Translations under genes and position numbers: made by a program | Assembly (NCBI RefSeq): GCF_964656455.1 | Contig: NC_135714.1 | Location: 121,879,131 to 121,943,130 of the forward strand | DNA length: 64,000 bases | Direction: 5' to 3' | Source: Halichoerus grypus | Taxonomy: Eukaryota > Chordata > Mammalia > Carnivora > Phocidae | Shown: piece after piece, positions 19,193-31,013 of the stretch | Position numbering within the stretch: the stretch's first letter is position 1 | Layout of the letters: the number at the start of each line of letters is the position of its first letter | The notes under the pieces: generated by a model | The model's database searches: none | What the model saw: the letters and a program-made list of their open reading frames with translations, nothing else | What the model was told of the DNA's origin: nothing

Positions 19193-22100
19193 AAAGGGTC
19201 TATCCAACAAGAAGACCTAACAACTGTAAATATCTATGCCGCCAACATGGGAGCAGCCATCTACATAAGCCAACTGTTAACCAAAATAAAGAGTCACATT
19301 GATAACAATACGTTAATTGTAGGAGACCTCAATACTCCACTCTCAGCAATAGACAGATCATCTAAGCAGAAAATCAACAAGGAAACAAAAGCTTTGAATA
19401 ATACATTGGACCAGATGGACCTCATAGATATTTACAGAACATTCCACCCTAAAACAACAGAATACTCATTCTTCTCGAGTGCACATGGAACTTTCTCCAG
19501 AATAGACCATATACTGGGTCACAAATCAGGTCTCAACCACACCAAAAGATTGAGATTATTCCCTGCATATTCTCAGACAACAATGCTTTAAAACTGGAAC
19601 TCAATCACAAGAAAAAATTGGCAGAAATTCAAACACTTGGAAGCTAAAGACCACTCTGCTCAAGAATGTTTGGGTCAACCAGGAAATCAAAGAAGAACTT
19701 AAACAATTCATGGAAATCAATGAGAATGAAAACACATCAGTCCAAAACCAAGGGATACTGCAAAGGCGATCCTAAGGGGGAAATACATAGCCATTCAAGC
19801 CTCACTCAAAAAAATAGAAAAATCCCGAATTCACCAACTAACTCTACACCTTAAAGAACTAGAGAAAAAGCAACAAACGATGCCAAAGCCATGCATTAGA
19901 AGAGAAATAATTAAAATTAGAGGAGAAATCAATGAATTAGAAACCAGATACACAGTATATCAGATCAACGAAACTAGAAGTTGGTTCTTTGAAAGAATAA
20001 GATCGATAAACCACTGGCCAGACTTATCCAAAAGAAAAAAGACCCAAATTAATAAAATTATGAATGAGAGAGGAGAGATGACGACTAACACCAAGGAAAT
20101 AGAAACAATTATTAGAAATTATTATCGACAACTATATGCCAATAATCTGAGCAATCTGGATGAAATGGAGGCCTTCCTGGAAACCTATAAGCTGCCAAGA
20201 CTGAAACAGGAAGAAATTGACAACCTGAATAGGCCAATAACCAGTAACGAGATTGAAGCAATGATCAAAAACCTCCCAAAAAACAAGAGTCCAGGGCCTG
20301 ATGGATTCCCTGGGGAATTCTACCAAACATTCAAAGAAGAAATAATACCTATTCTACTGAAGCTGTTTCAAAGAATAGAAACTGAAGGAAAACTTCCAAA
20401 CTCATTCTATGAGGCCAGCATTACCTTAATCCCCAAACCAAGCAAAGACCCCATCAAAAAGGAGAATTTCAGACCGATATCCCTGATGAATATGGATTCC
20501 AAAATCCTCAACAAAATCCTAGCTAATAGGATCCAACAATACATTAAAAGGATCATCCACCACGACCAAGTGGGATTTATCCCCGGGATGCAAGGGTGGT
20601 TCAACATTCGCAAATCAATCAATGTGATAGAACACATTAATAAGAGGAGGGAGAAGAACCATATGGTCCTCTCAATTGATGCAGAAAAAGCATTTGACAA
20701 AATACAACATCCTTTCCTGATTAAAACTCTTCAGAGTATAGGGATAGAGGGAACATTCCTCAAGTTCATAAAATCCATCTATGAAAAACCCACAGTGAAT
20801 ATCATCCTCAACAGGGAAAAGCTGAGAGCCTTTCCCTTAAGATCAGGAACACGTCAAGGATGCCCACTCTCGCCACTATTGTTCAACATAGTACTAGAAG
20901 TCCTAGCAATAGCAATCAGACAACAAAAAGAAATAAAGATATTCAAATTGACAAAGAAAAGTCAAACTCTCTCTTTTCAGAGACGACATGATACTTTATG
21001 TGGAAAACCCAAAAGACGCCACCCCCAAATTACTAGAACTCATCCAGCAATTCAGTAATGTGGCAGGATACAAAATTAATGCACAGAAATCAGTTGCTTT
21101 CTTATACACCAACAACGCAACTGTAGAAAGAGAAATTAAAGAAACGATTCCATTTACAATAGCACCAAAAACCATAAGATACCTCGGAATAAACCTAACC
21201 AAAGAGGTAAAGGATCTATACTCTAGGAACTACAAAACACTCATGAAAGAGATTGAAGAAGACACAAAAAGATGGAAAAATATTCCATGCTCATGGATCA
21301 GAAGAATAAACATTGTTAAAATGTCTATGCTACCCAGAGCAATCTATACCTTCAATGCCATCCCGATCAAAATTCCAAAGACATTTTTCAAAGTGCTGGA
21401 ACAAACAATCCCAAAATTTGTATGGAATCAGAAAAGACCCCAAATTGCCAGGGAAATGTTGAAAAAGAAAAACAAAGCTGGGGGCATCACGTTGCCCGAT
21501 TTCAAGCTATATTACAAAGCTGTGATCACCAAGACAGCATGGTACTGGCACAAAAACAGACATATAGACCAATGGAACAGAATAGAGAACCCAGATATGG
21601 ACCCTCAACTCTATGGTCAAATAATCTTTGACAAAGCAGGAAAAAACATGCAATGGAAAAAAGACAGTCTCTTCAATAAATGGTGCTGGGAAAATTGGAC
21701 AGCCACATGCAGAAGAATGAAACTCGACCATTCTCTAACACCATTCACAAAGATAAACTCAAAGTGGATGAAAGACCTCAATGTGAGACAGGAATCCATC
21801 AAAATCCTAGAGGAGAACATAGGCAGTCACCTCTTTGACATCGGCCACAGCAACTTCTTTCAAGATACATCTCCAAAAGCTAGTGAAACAAAAGCAAAAA
21901 TGAACTTTTGGGACTTCATCAAGATAAAAAGCTTCTGCACAGCAAAGGAAACAGTCAACAAAACAAAGAGGCAACCCACAGAATGAGAGAAGATACTTGC
22001 AAATGACACTACAGATAAAGGGCTGGTATCCAAGATCTATACAGAACTTCTCAAACTCAACACCCAAAAAACAAATAATCAAGCCAAAAAGTGGGCAGAA

Positions 22101-22706
22101 GATATGAAAAGACACTTCTCTGAAGAAGACATACAAATGGCTAACAGACACATGAAAAAATGTTCATCATCATTAGCCATCAGGGAAATCCAAATCAAAA
22201 CCACACTGAGATACCACCTTACACCAGTTAGAATGGCAAAAATGAACAGGAAGAGAAACAACAAATGTTGGAGAGGTTGTGGAGAAAGGGGAACCCTCTT
22301 ACACTGTTGGTGGGAATGCAAGTTGGTACAGCCACTTTGGAAAACAGTGTGGAGGTGCCTCAAAATTTTAAAAATAGAGCTACCCTATGACCCAGCAATT
22401 GCACTACTGGGTATTTACCCCAAAGACATAGATGTAGTGAAAAGAAGGGCCATATGCACCCCGGTGTTCATAGCAGCAATGTCCGCAATAGCCAAACTGT
22501 GGAAAGAGCCGAGGTGCCCTTCAACAGATGAATGGATAAAGAAGACATGGTCCATATATACAATGGAATATTACTCAGCCATCAGAAAGAATGAATACCC
22601 AACTTTTACATCAACATGGATGGGACTGGAGGAGATTATGCTAAGTGAAATAAGTCAAGCAGAGAAAGTCAATTATCATATGGTTTCACTTATTTGTGGA
22701 ACATAA
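19193..22706 (+). pseudogene. LINE-1 ORF2, 3' piece of outer L1, disrupted
   Basis: It continues the outer ORF2 from [16 protein letters not shown] to the C-terminus. The endonuclease part keeps GDLNTP (Phe to Leu next to the catalytic Asp) and RIDHILG. Frame is lost around 19560-19600 and 19745-19880. The reverse transcriptase is open from 19880 with [13 protein letters not shown] and [10 protein letters not shown], then shifts around 20935-20990. The catalytic motif reads FRDDM instead of FADDM. A TGG to TGA change gives a stop at 21984-21986 (in TEWEK), and the frame then reads on to the CCHC motif [18 protein letters not shown]. It is inactive in several independent ways. Confidence 0.93.
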
Positions 22707-22989
22707 GGAATAGCATGGAGGACATTAGGAGAAGGAAGGGAAAAATGGGGGGGGAATTGGAGGGAGAGATGAACCATGAGAGACTATGGACTCTGAGAAA
22801 CAAACAGGGTTTTAGAGGGGAGGGGGGAGGGGGGAGTGGTTAGCCTGGTGATGGGTATTAAGGAGGGCTCGTACTGCATGGAGCACTGGGTGTTATACAA
22901 AAACAATGGATCGTGGATCACCACATCAAAAACCAATGATGTATTGTATGGTGACTAACATAACATAATAAAATTAAAAAAAAAAAAAA
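22707..22989 (+). other. 3' UTR and poly(A) tail of outer L1
   Basis: It contains the G-run tract at about 22816-22836 (runs of 4 to 6 G separated by A), a carnivore L1 3' motif GATGGGTATTAAGGAGGG, AATAAA at 22968-22973 and an A-run of about 18. Several G-runs could fold as a quadruplex on the plus strand. Confidence 0.88.
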
Positions 22990-23005
22990 AAAAGAACATA
23001 GTGAG
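22990..23005. repeat. Target-site duplication of outer L1, right copy
   Basis: AAAAGAACATAGTGAG matches 9791-9806. Confidence 0.9.
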
Positions 23006-23195
23006 ATAAGAAATGTTCTATAACTTTGCACTGCTCAACATGTTAGCCAGTAGTTACATATAAATATTGAATGCTTGAAATGTGGTTAGTATAGCTAAAT
23101 AAGTGAATTGCCAATATTATTTCATTTTAATTCATTCAAATTTAAATAATTCCATGTGCCTAGTGGCCACCATATTAGACAGCATAGCACTGGAG
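23006..23195 (+). repeat. Old DNA transposon, right piece
   Basis: It continues from 9806: AAATGTTCTATAACTTTG, TGAATGCTTGAAATGTGGTT, AATTCATTCAAATTTAAATA, and ends with TAGTGGCCACCATATTAGAC and AGCATAGCACTGG. The last bases are roughly inverted relative to CAGTACCATTC at 9780. The family name is not certain. Confidence 0.6.
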
Positions 23196-23564
23196 AATGA
23201 GAGCTGAATTCATCAAGTCAGGATTCCCAGCCTTTTAGTAAGGATGTAGAGCAACATGGATATTCCCAACCCACGTTCCCTGGTCATTTCCTTCCAAGCA
23301 AAGCTACATCAAAAAGCTAATGGCAAGAGTCAATAAAAAATGTCCATGTCCACTTGGAAAATCAGAGTGAGTTTAAATAAAGGCATGGGTAAAAGTAGAA
23401 TGGCAATCATTGGGTGGAAGGAGAGTTTGATATGTGTCTAAGTAAGAAAAGAGAGTCCTCAAAAAAATATATGCACCCCCATGTTCATTGCAGCATTATT
23501 TGCAATAGCCAAGGCATAGAAACAATTTAAATTTCCATCAACAGATGCATAGATAAAAATTGTG

Positions 23565-23565
<1 letters not shown>

Positions 23566-23604
<39 letters not shown>
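23566..23604. repeat. (CA)n microsatellite
   Basis: About 19 pure CA units lie inside the older L1 ORF2 remnant, apparently expanded within it. Confidence 0.95.
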
Positions 23605-23606
<2 letters not shown>

Positions 23607-24061
23607 GAATATTATTCAGCCATGAAAAAAGAATGAAATCTTGCTATTTGCGCAACAGAGATTGACTTTGAAGGCATTATGCTAAATGCAATAAATCAGA
23701 GAGAGAAAGACAAATATTGTATGATCTTACTTATATTTGGAATCTTTAAGAAAAATGAGCTCATAGATACGTAGAACAAATTGGTGGTTGCCAGAGACAG
23801 GGGGTGGAGGGTGGGGGAAATGTGTAAAGGGGATCAAAAGGTACAAACTTGCAGGTATAAAATAAATAAATCATGGGAGCATAACGTACAGCGTGGTGAC
23901 TACAGTTAATAATACTGTATTGCATACTTACTTGGAAGTTGCTAAGAGTAAAACTTAAAATTTCTCATCACACAAACACACAAATTCTATTACTATGTGT
24001 TGGTGTTAGATGTTAATTAGACTCATGGTGATCATTTACCAATACATAAAAATATCAGGTC

Positions 24062-24243
24062 ATGGGATGCCTGAGTGACTCAGTCAGTGAAGTGTCTGAC
24101 TCTTGATTTCGGCTTAGGTCATGATCTCAGTGTCGTGAGATCAAGCCCCATGTCAGGCTCCATGCTGGAGCCTGCTTAAGATTCTCATTCTCCCTCTCCC
24201 TCTGCCCCTCCCCCACTCATGCAATCTCTCTTTAAAAAAAAAT
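24062..24243 (+). mobile_element. CAN-SINE inside older L1
   Basis: It has the tRNA-Lys-type head GCCTGAGTGACTCAGTCAGTG, a GGTCATGATCTCAG B-box-like segment, a CT-rich body and an A-tail. The imperfect duplication ATCAGGTC / ATCAAGTC flanks it. The L1 3' UTR resumes after it. Confidence 0.88.
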
Positions 24244-24340
24244 CAAGTCGTTACTTGAAATTAATATAATGTTGTATGTCAATTATACCTCAAAGGAAAA
24301 AAAAAAGACAGAAAAAGAAAAGAAAAGAAAAGAGAATCCT

Positions 24341-27189
24341 AAAAAAGAGCTACAGGATAAGAGTATAATGTTAGTGTTGCATTTATCCATGGCTGTCTAA
24401 CAAATTATCCCACAATTTAGTGGCTTAAATCAATGACATTTGTTTTGTTCATGAATCTGCAATTTGGGCGTGGCCCATGGGAAGATAGTGAATCTCTGTT
24501 CCAGTCATCATCACCCAAATTGTCCCAAGGCTGGGAACTGGAATCATCTGAAGGCTTGTCCCCACACATGGCTGGAGATAATGCTGACTACTGACTGTTA
24601 AACCATCAGTCAGAACACCTTAAAAATGGCTACTCCATGAGGTCTGGACTTTTCTCACTACATGGTGACTGGATTCCAAATCAAGTGTCCAGAAAGAGTT
24701 TTGTACCCTCTTTATGACCTAGCTCTGGAAGTCCCATAGCATTGCTTCTGCAGTATTCTGCTCATCAGAGAAGACACAAACCCATTCAGGTGAAAATACT
24801 CTTCACCTTTTGATAAGGAGTACCAAGGAGGTTCTGGAAATGTACATAAGACTAGATATATTGCTATAGCCACTTTTGCAAAATTATCCACCACTGTTTA
24901 ATAAAATAGTTTAGGCTCCAAGTAATAGAGGCCTTAGTCAAACTAGACTAACAACAAAAAAGAAACTTATTGCTTTAAGAAACTAGTTAGCTTAAAGTTT
25001 CAAATATGGCTGCATCTAGTGTCTCAAATGACACAATTTCATCTTTCTCCTACATGCTAATCATCCTGTGTTTCTTGCCACTTGTCTCTTGTCTCTGTCT
25101 CTCTGTCTCTCTCTTTTTCAACTGTCTCAATATCTTGTCCAAATAGCAGAACAAAAGATTACTGGCTATGCTAAGTCAACATTCTGACAATTTTTGAACC
25201 TAAAGGTATTATTTTCTTTTATACCAAGTCTCATGGAAGGACTGTGATTAATTTGTTTAGGTCCCATGCCCACCCCTTGTCCAATCCTGGGTTCTGGAAA
25301 ATGAAGTTGCATTATAGGCCCGGTAAAGTTTACAAGTCAACCCCAGCAGCAAATTATTTAATCTCACTGAATTGTTGTTTTCTCACAGGTAGAAAGGAGA
25401 TTCTGATAAATCAATGGCAAAACTTACTCCAATTCTCCCCTTTTCTGTATCCAACCAACTGCAATGTGATTTTTAGCCCCTTTTTTCCAATGGTGAGTCA
25501 ATTCCCCTATCCCTGGATTCCAGGCTAACCCTGAGATTTAGTTTTGTCCAATAGAGGATGGTTGAAGTAACTTTCTGCCAGTTCTGAGCATAGGCCTAAA
25601 AATCTCTCAAGCATTTCTGCTCTTTGTCTCTCAGAACCCTGACACTGCCAGGATAGCAAAGCTGAATCAGCCCAGTTCTCCTAGCCAAAGTCATAGACAC
25701 ATAGGACAGCTCAGCCAAGATCAGCAAAACCAATCCACAGCTGACTTCAGCTGTCTGAGGATATATGAGCAAACTCAGGTAAGACCACCCAATCTGCAGA
25801 CTGTGCCCATGAGTTTTGCTCCTTGTATCTTTGTTCCACAGTATTATTATGACATGTATGAAACAACAATACCATTAGTCCCTAAATCTTAGTACTCTGT
25901 TTAGAACAGTGTCTGACCTTAAAAAAGTAGTCAATAAATATTTGCTATTATTATTATCCATAATTTGCCAGTACCACACAGAATGTGAGTGGGTTAGCTT
26001 CCTAAAGAAGAAAAGGTTTCCCAAACTAAACTCCAAAAGCAAACAAAATTAAAAATTAGATATCTACCACATGCTGCATGAGGTCTAATAAAGAGAGAAT
26101 ATTGCTCTATTAAATTTTTAGCAATTTAATAAATTTAAAAGGAAAAGTAACCATATCATAATGGGAAGCACATCACTTATTGTCAGTGAAGTAAAAGTAG
26201 ATGATCTCCAAAGCCCTTCACACATCCTGTATAAATTTCTAATACCTGATCTATGCCCAGCTATCATATCACCAATTAGATCAAATAGCAAACTTCTTCC
26301 TTGCAAAATGGACAGTAACATTTTTATTATATGATTAATTAATATTTATACTAGGAAAAATTAGGACAAGAGTAATTTTATCTCTCCTAGTATTTTTCAG
26401 ACACAATAATTCTATGTATGATACAATTTTCAACAGTGGACTTTAAAAGAATAAATGCATTAGTTCTAACAAAACATTACTATATCTTTATATCTATATA
26501 TTACCTTTACAAAAACTGGAGACACACATGCCTCTGAGCCTCACCCTTCTGTGTGAGTACATGTGTACTGGGGGGAGGGGCTGTTCTTTCATAGCGACCC
26601 TTCTTGGTCTGCTCTCTCTCTCAGGTAAGTCACGCATCCAGTTACAGAACTTCAGTCAAACTCTGTGACAGTTTATAGACTCCACCTCAGCTTGTAAATT
26701 CTCTTGTGAACCTAATTCTGTATTTCCTTTTCTATTTGACTTCTGTACTTGGATATTCTGTTATTTCCTTTCTCTATAGGCCTGAATGTGAATCGCTGCC
26801 TCCCTGTCCATCGTTCACAAAACATGTATGCTAAGTGATAGTGCAATGTAAATAAAGCTCTTAGCCCTGCTCCTCACACGTAACAAAAGCAGGATAAGAA
26901 GTAATCATTGCTAATTTCATTATTACCTTTATTTTCTAACTCTGTCTTCACAATAACCCTAGGTATGGCTATGGCAAATATTATTATCCTACTTATTGAT
27001 TATGAGTGTAATATACCCAGAGGATAAGATGTATAGGTCACCAAATATGAAAGTACAAGTAGGATGGCAGGTACAGCTGCAAACACACACCAATAAGATT
27101 AATAATGACTGGGTGAAGGATAATCAGTTCGAGACTAAATTTTATGAAAGTGAGTTGTCAGATTAATTTGACAGAATTAATAGTAGTTA
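24341..27189. other. Mostly unassigned sequence
   Basis: Weak MIR-like pieces are near 25340-25410 (CTCACTGAATTGTTGTTTTC) and 25885-25950 (GTAGTCAATAAATATTTGCT). Around 26570-26860 is a segment with a donor-like CAG/GTAAGT at 26622-26630, an acceptor-like end at 26779 and AATAAA at 26851-26856. I recognise no gene. Confidence 0.4.
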
Positions 27190-27405
27190 ATATATATTAA
27201 GCACTTACTATGTGCCAGTAGCTATTGTAAGTTAAAAGTCATATCTTAAGTTAATGCTAGCATTAATTCAATTATTTAAGTATTTTTTTCATGGTTTTGT
27301 AGAGGAAACCAATACGAGACTCTGTGGGTTAAAGAGCTTGCATTCGGTTTAGTAGCGGTAATCTAATAAATCACCAACAGGGGATTTGAATATAGACCAT
27401 CTAGC
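27190..27405 (-). repeat. MIR SINE
   Basis: The plus strand shows ATATTAAGCACTTACTATGTGCCAG, then a block with GTAGAGGAAACC, AGAGCTTGCATTCGG and AACAGGGGATTTGAATATAG. This is reverse MIR order with heavy decay. Confidence 0.6.
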
Positions 27406-29442
27406 TCCCATAAGTGTCCCTGTTACTGTCTTCTGTCTCTGAAATGAAGACTAAGAAGTCGGGAAAGAGAAGAGAAGAGTAATGGTAAATGAAAAGTTAT
27501 CAAGGTAGAAATAAGTAAATCGTACACAGGGCAGATCAATCCTTGTGTATGGATTGAGGCAACATCTGGGTGAAGAATCAGGTGGAAATGAGGTTGGGAA
27601 GGTTTGCGATACAGCAGCAGAAAAGTGGCCCTTGATTATCAGGTTGAGGTGTCTGAATTTCTGGAACAGCCCAAAGGGAACCTGACCCTCTCTATACTTT
27701 AACTTAATCCATGTCAATGCACCAGCAAATGAACATGTTGAGGGAAAATGCACTGGTATATATGGAAGCAGGAGTCAGTTTCTCGATGTGGAGCTAGAAT
27801 AGTTTGTTTAGAATTGGCAATATTTCTATTCAAAATACTCCACGAACATCTGTGTCATTTAACTTTTTGTAAAAGATGAAAGAGAAAGACTGCAGACAGA
27901 TGCTCTGGTCACATCTCGGCCCTAACTCTTTCTAGAAGGTTAAGTATGGGAAGCACAGGATGGACTGTTTTATATCAAGCCAGCTGTGTGCTTCCACACC
28001 AGGTTCAATGTTGAAAGTTCCTTAACTGAACATCTGGCTAATAATGTGCCTTCCATTTATTAAAAGCACTTACTCATTGCACCTGGCCCATGGGAGGAAA
28101 GTACATGGGTCAAGTAACTGCAGCATGATTTCAAATGTTTGCCTTACCATCTATAAACATAATTAAAGAATAATAACCACAATCCTGGGGGGAAATCTTG
28201 ATGAGTCCCCTTTACTAGTAGTTCTACAACAGAAATGCAAAAAATAAGAAAATTAGTGATAATCTTATGAAGTTAAACCAATTAACTCCCAAATGTAACA
28301 ACTTCGGTATGAAAGGAATTATTTCCTGGCCTACGCACTAGTTGAGTTAGCCCCTGCCTCACTGCACCAACTAAAACGATTTTTAAAAATCTTAAAAGTG
28401 ATGAGGGTGTAACATTTACATTAATATCTTCATGGGTAGAACTGTTTTTAGGAGAGGAAATATTTTCATAATTCTCATTTCCAGCTTTTCCTAAGACATA
28501 CATTTTTTTAATGCATTGAAAGCATAATTTTTCCAAGAGAGAAACATGGAAGTAACTCTACCTTTTTCAAGGTTATTTAAAAATCTGTTTGGTGCTTGAT
28601 CAACTAATAGTCAATCACCTGAGTTCTAATTCATGACTAAAATCCAGCAGATTAGTTTGAGTCATTCTGCTAATGTGAATCTGATTTGACCAGATATTAA
28701 CTTCATTATTTAAAATAATGTTATTAGGATCTATTGAACATTGGCCAGTACTACAATTTTCTTATTAATTTCTGGAAAAAACATCTGAGATCATCTTACC
28801 TGCTGTTTTAAGAACTAAACAATTATATGTATTATAATTCATGGAAAATACATATTTTTTTTCATATTTCCAGGTTGTTTTCCTTGTCTCCTGTTGAGCA
28901 AACACCTATCAGACTCTTTGGCATCTATCAAAGTGTTCTGAGTGTCTTATAACAACAGAGCACAGATTCAAGAAAGTTTATACTTTACTAAATAAACAGC
29001 ACACAGATGTGGATGTTGAAAAATTAATACCACACAATCTGACAGGCTGTAGTATCAAAATGTTTCTACAAAAACAGAATGAAATAAACCCAAGCACAAA
29101 TACTCATGTAATCATGGCATGAATGAATCATAAAGCATTGAAACAGAAGTTTAGAGATCTGGCGTCAAGTACAACTTCTGACAAATTACTCAGCTGCACA
29201 CATAGTTCTTCATGTCATCTCATTGGTAGAGAGAATATTGGAAGTAAAAGTAGCTTGTTACATGTCAACAGAAACCAGTTTAAAAAATAATTTCAAAACA
29301 TTTTATGATGTTTGTAATCCTCCTCATAACTCAAAAACTGCCTCTTACATTTTCAGAATAGGTACTTACTATTCCCAGATAAGGTGTTCTAATAGAGTAC
29401 CAATTTGTTGTTGTCAATTAAGGCCACAGGAACCCTGGGAGG

Positions 29443-29462
29443 TTGCTGCTGACATCTAGTGG
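29443..29462 (-). promoter_or_regulatory. CTCF-like motif
   Basis: The minus strand reads CCACTAGATGTCAGCAGCAA, close to the CTCF core CCAC(T)AG(A/G)(T/G)GGCAG, with T instead of G at one core position. It is sequence similarity only. Confidence 0.35.
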
Positions 29463-30144
29463 CATAACTTTTTAAATGCCAAATGCATTAAAAATATATA
29501 ACTAGAGAGAGAAAGGGACAAACATACATACATATGCACTTGCAAAGTCTAGTGGACACCCCATGTCATAAATTATTTGCCTCTGCCCACACTACTCTCC
29601 TTGCAATGATTTGCTTCCCTTCCAAAGTAATGCTAGTACTGCAAAACCAAAGAAATGAAAACTAACACACAGGCTAAAGCCTTAAAGGAACCAATTCCCT
29701 CAAAGTTCTTAGTCCTCCACTGGGAATTACCAGTTCCCAGACAGCCCCAATTCCCAAAAGCCCTGCTCCAACCCCAACAGTCGTTAATTTCATCTCCATT
29801 TTCTAAATAACAATCACCCTTTCCCAACCTCCACACCTAGTATTTAGGTACTTTTAGGATCCTAGCCTAAAGAAAAGACTGTGAAGCTGGGAATATATTA
29901 TTTCAGACTGCATATCTGCAAACATACACACACATTCAAAATGGCCACAAACTTCTTAGTCATGAGGTTCAACAATTATTGCAAACTTAAAAATAGCTTT
30001 CAGGAACAGCTTTAATGGTTTCCAACCATCCACATGAATGATGATGTATAGAAAAACACAGAAGAAATTGAACTTGGGAAAAATGATAAGGAGCGTAGAG
30101 CATGCTTCTATAAGCATGTAAAGAGATTTGTTTTGTAGTCTCTA

Positions 30145-30182
30145 TATGTGTGTATGTGTGTATGTATGTATGTATGTATGTA
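30145..30182. repeat. (TATG)n/(TG)n microsatellite
   Basis: TATGTG repeats grade into five to six TATG units. Confidence 0.9.
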
Positions 30183-30800
30183 AGATGTGTATGCGTGTAT
30201 GTGAGTAGAACAAGAGACTCTCAAGTTTTGCATGTACCCCCACTCCAACTAGAGCACTGATGAATATAGTAGGTAAACACTGATTTAATGAATGAATACA
30301 TAAATGAATGAGGTGGCAAATTACAATATAACTTTTTTTTTCCTATCGGTTCTGATGTGAGATATGCAATAGGCAGTGTCTTTATAAGGCAGGGTTTTGC
30401 TCGTGGGCAACAAGTGCCTTAGCTGAATAGCTCAGGTTAGAATTTTCTTCAATGACATGTGTGCTAAGCGGCAAAAACCAATGGGTGATAGAACTGGGCA
30501 ATCTTCCCTTGGTGAAGAGAATGTTTCAATAGTGGAAAATTATTTTCTTTATAAGTTAATGTATTTGAATTTAGATTTTATTCTCATTGAAAAGATGTGA
30601 TAAAGGGAGAGTAGGTTCTCAAGGCAATCCTAAATAATACAAAACATAGCTAAATTATAACTCTCATAGTACAAAAGACTCTTTTAGCCTTTAAATATTA
30701 CTTTAGTGGAAATCATGGAGATACAAGGAGTTCATTCATTCAAAGTTTGTGTACTTCACTCAAAAGTGGGAGTAAAAATGGATGGCAGAAGAATCTTTTT

Positions 30801-30998
30801 TTTTTTTTTAAAGATTTTATTTATTTATTTGACAGAGAGAGACACAGTGAGAGAGGGAACACAAGCAGGGGGAGTGGGAGAGGGAGAAGCAGACTTCCCG
30901 CAGAGCAGGGAGCCCGATGTGGGGCTCGATCCCAGGACCCTGGGATCATGACCTGAGCTGAAGGCAGACGCTTAACGACTGAGCCACCCAGGCGCCCC
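30801..30998 (-). mobile_element. CAN-SINE, young
   Basis: The plus strand shows a T-run, AAGATTTTATTTATTTATTT, a GA-rich body, GGGATCATGACCTGAGC and the head complement GAGCCACCCAGGCGCCCC. The duplication AGAAGAATCTTTTTT is at 30787 and again at 30999. The near-consensus sequence indicates a recent insertion. Confidence 0.95.
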
Positions 30999-31013
30999 AG
31001 AAGAATCTTTTTT

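Larger units (their letters stand above)
9807..22989 (+). mobile_element. Outer full-length LINE-1, interrupted by a second L1
   Basis: This carnivore L1 has a 5' UTR starting GGGGAAAGATGGCGG, ORF1, ORF2, a 3' UTR and a poly(A) tail, flanked by a target-site duplication. Without the inner L1 (7180 bp) and its 16-bp duplication it is about 5987 bp, which is a normal full length. ORF1 is open. ORF2 has frameshifts and a stop and is split at base 11996/19193. It cannot act autonomously, but ORF1p could still be made if it is transcribed. Confidence 0.95.
23460..24324 (+). mobile_element. 5'-truncated older LINE-1 3' end
   Basis: The end of ORF2 (ATATGCACCCCCATGTTCAT; GGAATATTATTCAGCCATGA) is followed by a 3' UTR ending TATGTCAATTATACCTCAAA and A-runs. 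A target-site duplication AAGAAAAGAGAGTCCT (23444-23459) and AAGAAAAGAGAATCCT (24325-24340) flanks it with one mismatch. A SINE is inserted at 24062-24243. Confidence 0.85.
27406..30786. other. Unassigned AT-rich sequence
   Basis: No exon or repeat family is recognised except a simple repeat and one CTCF-like site listed separately. The 100-aa open frame at 27451-27753 has no recognisable domain. Confidence 0.4.

Noticed and set aside
30145..30182. Microsatellites as possible functional arrays (also 23566-23604 and 59112-59138)
   Set aside because: Ordinary short tandem repeats of common mammalian units.
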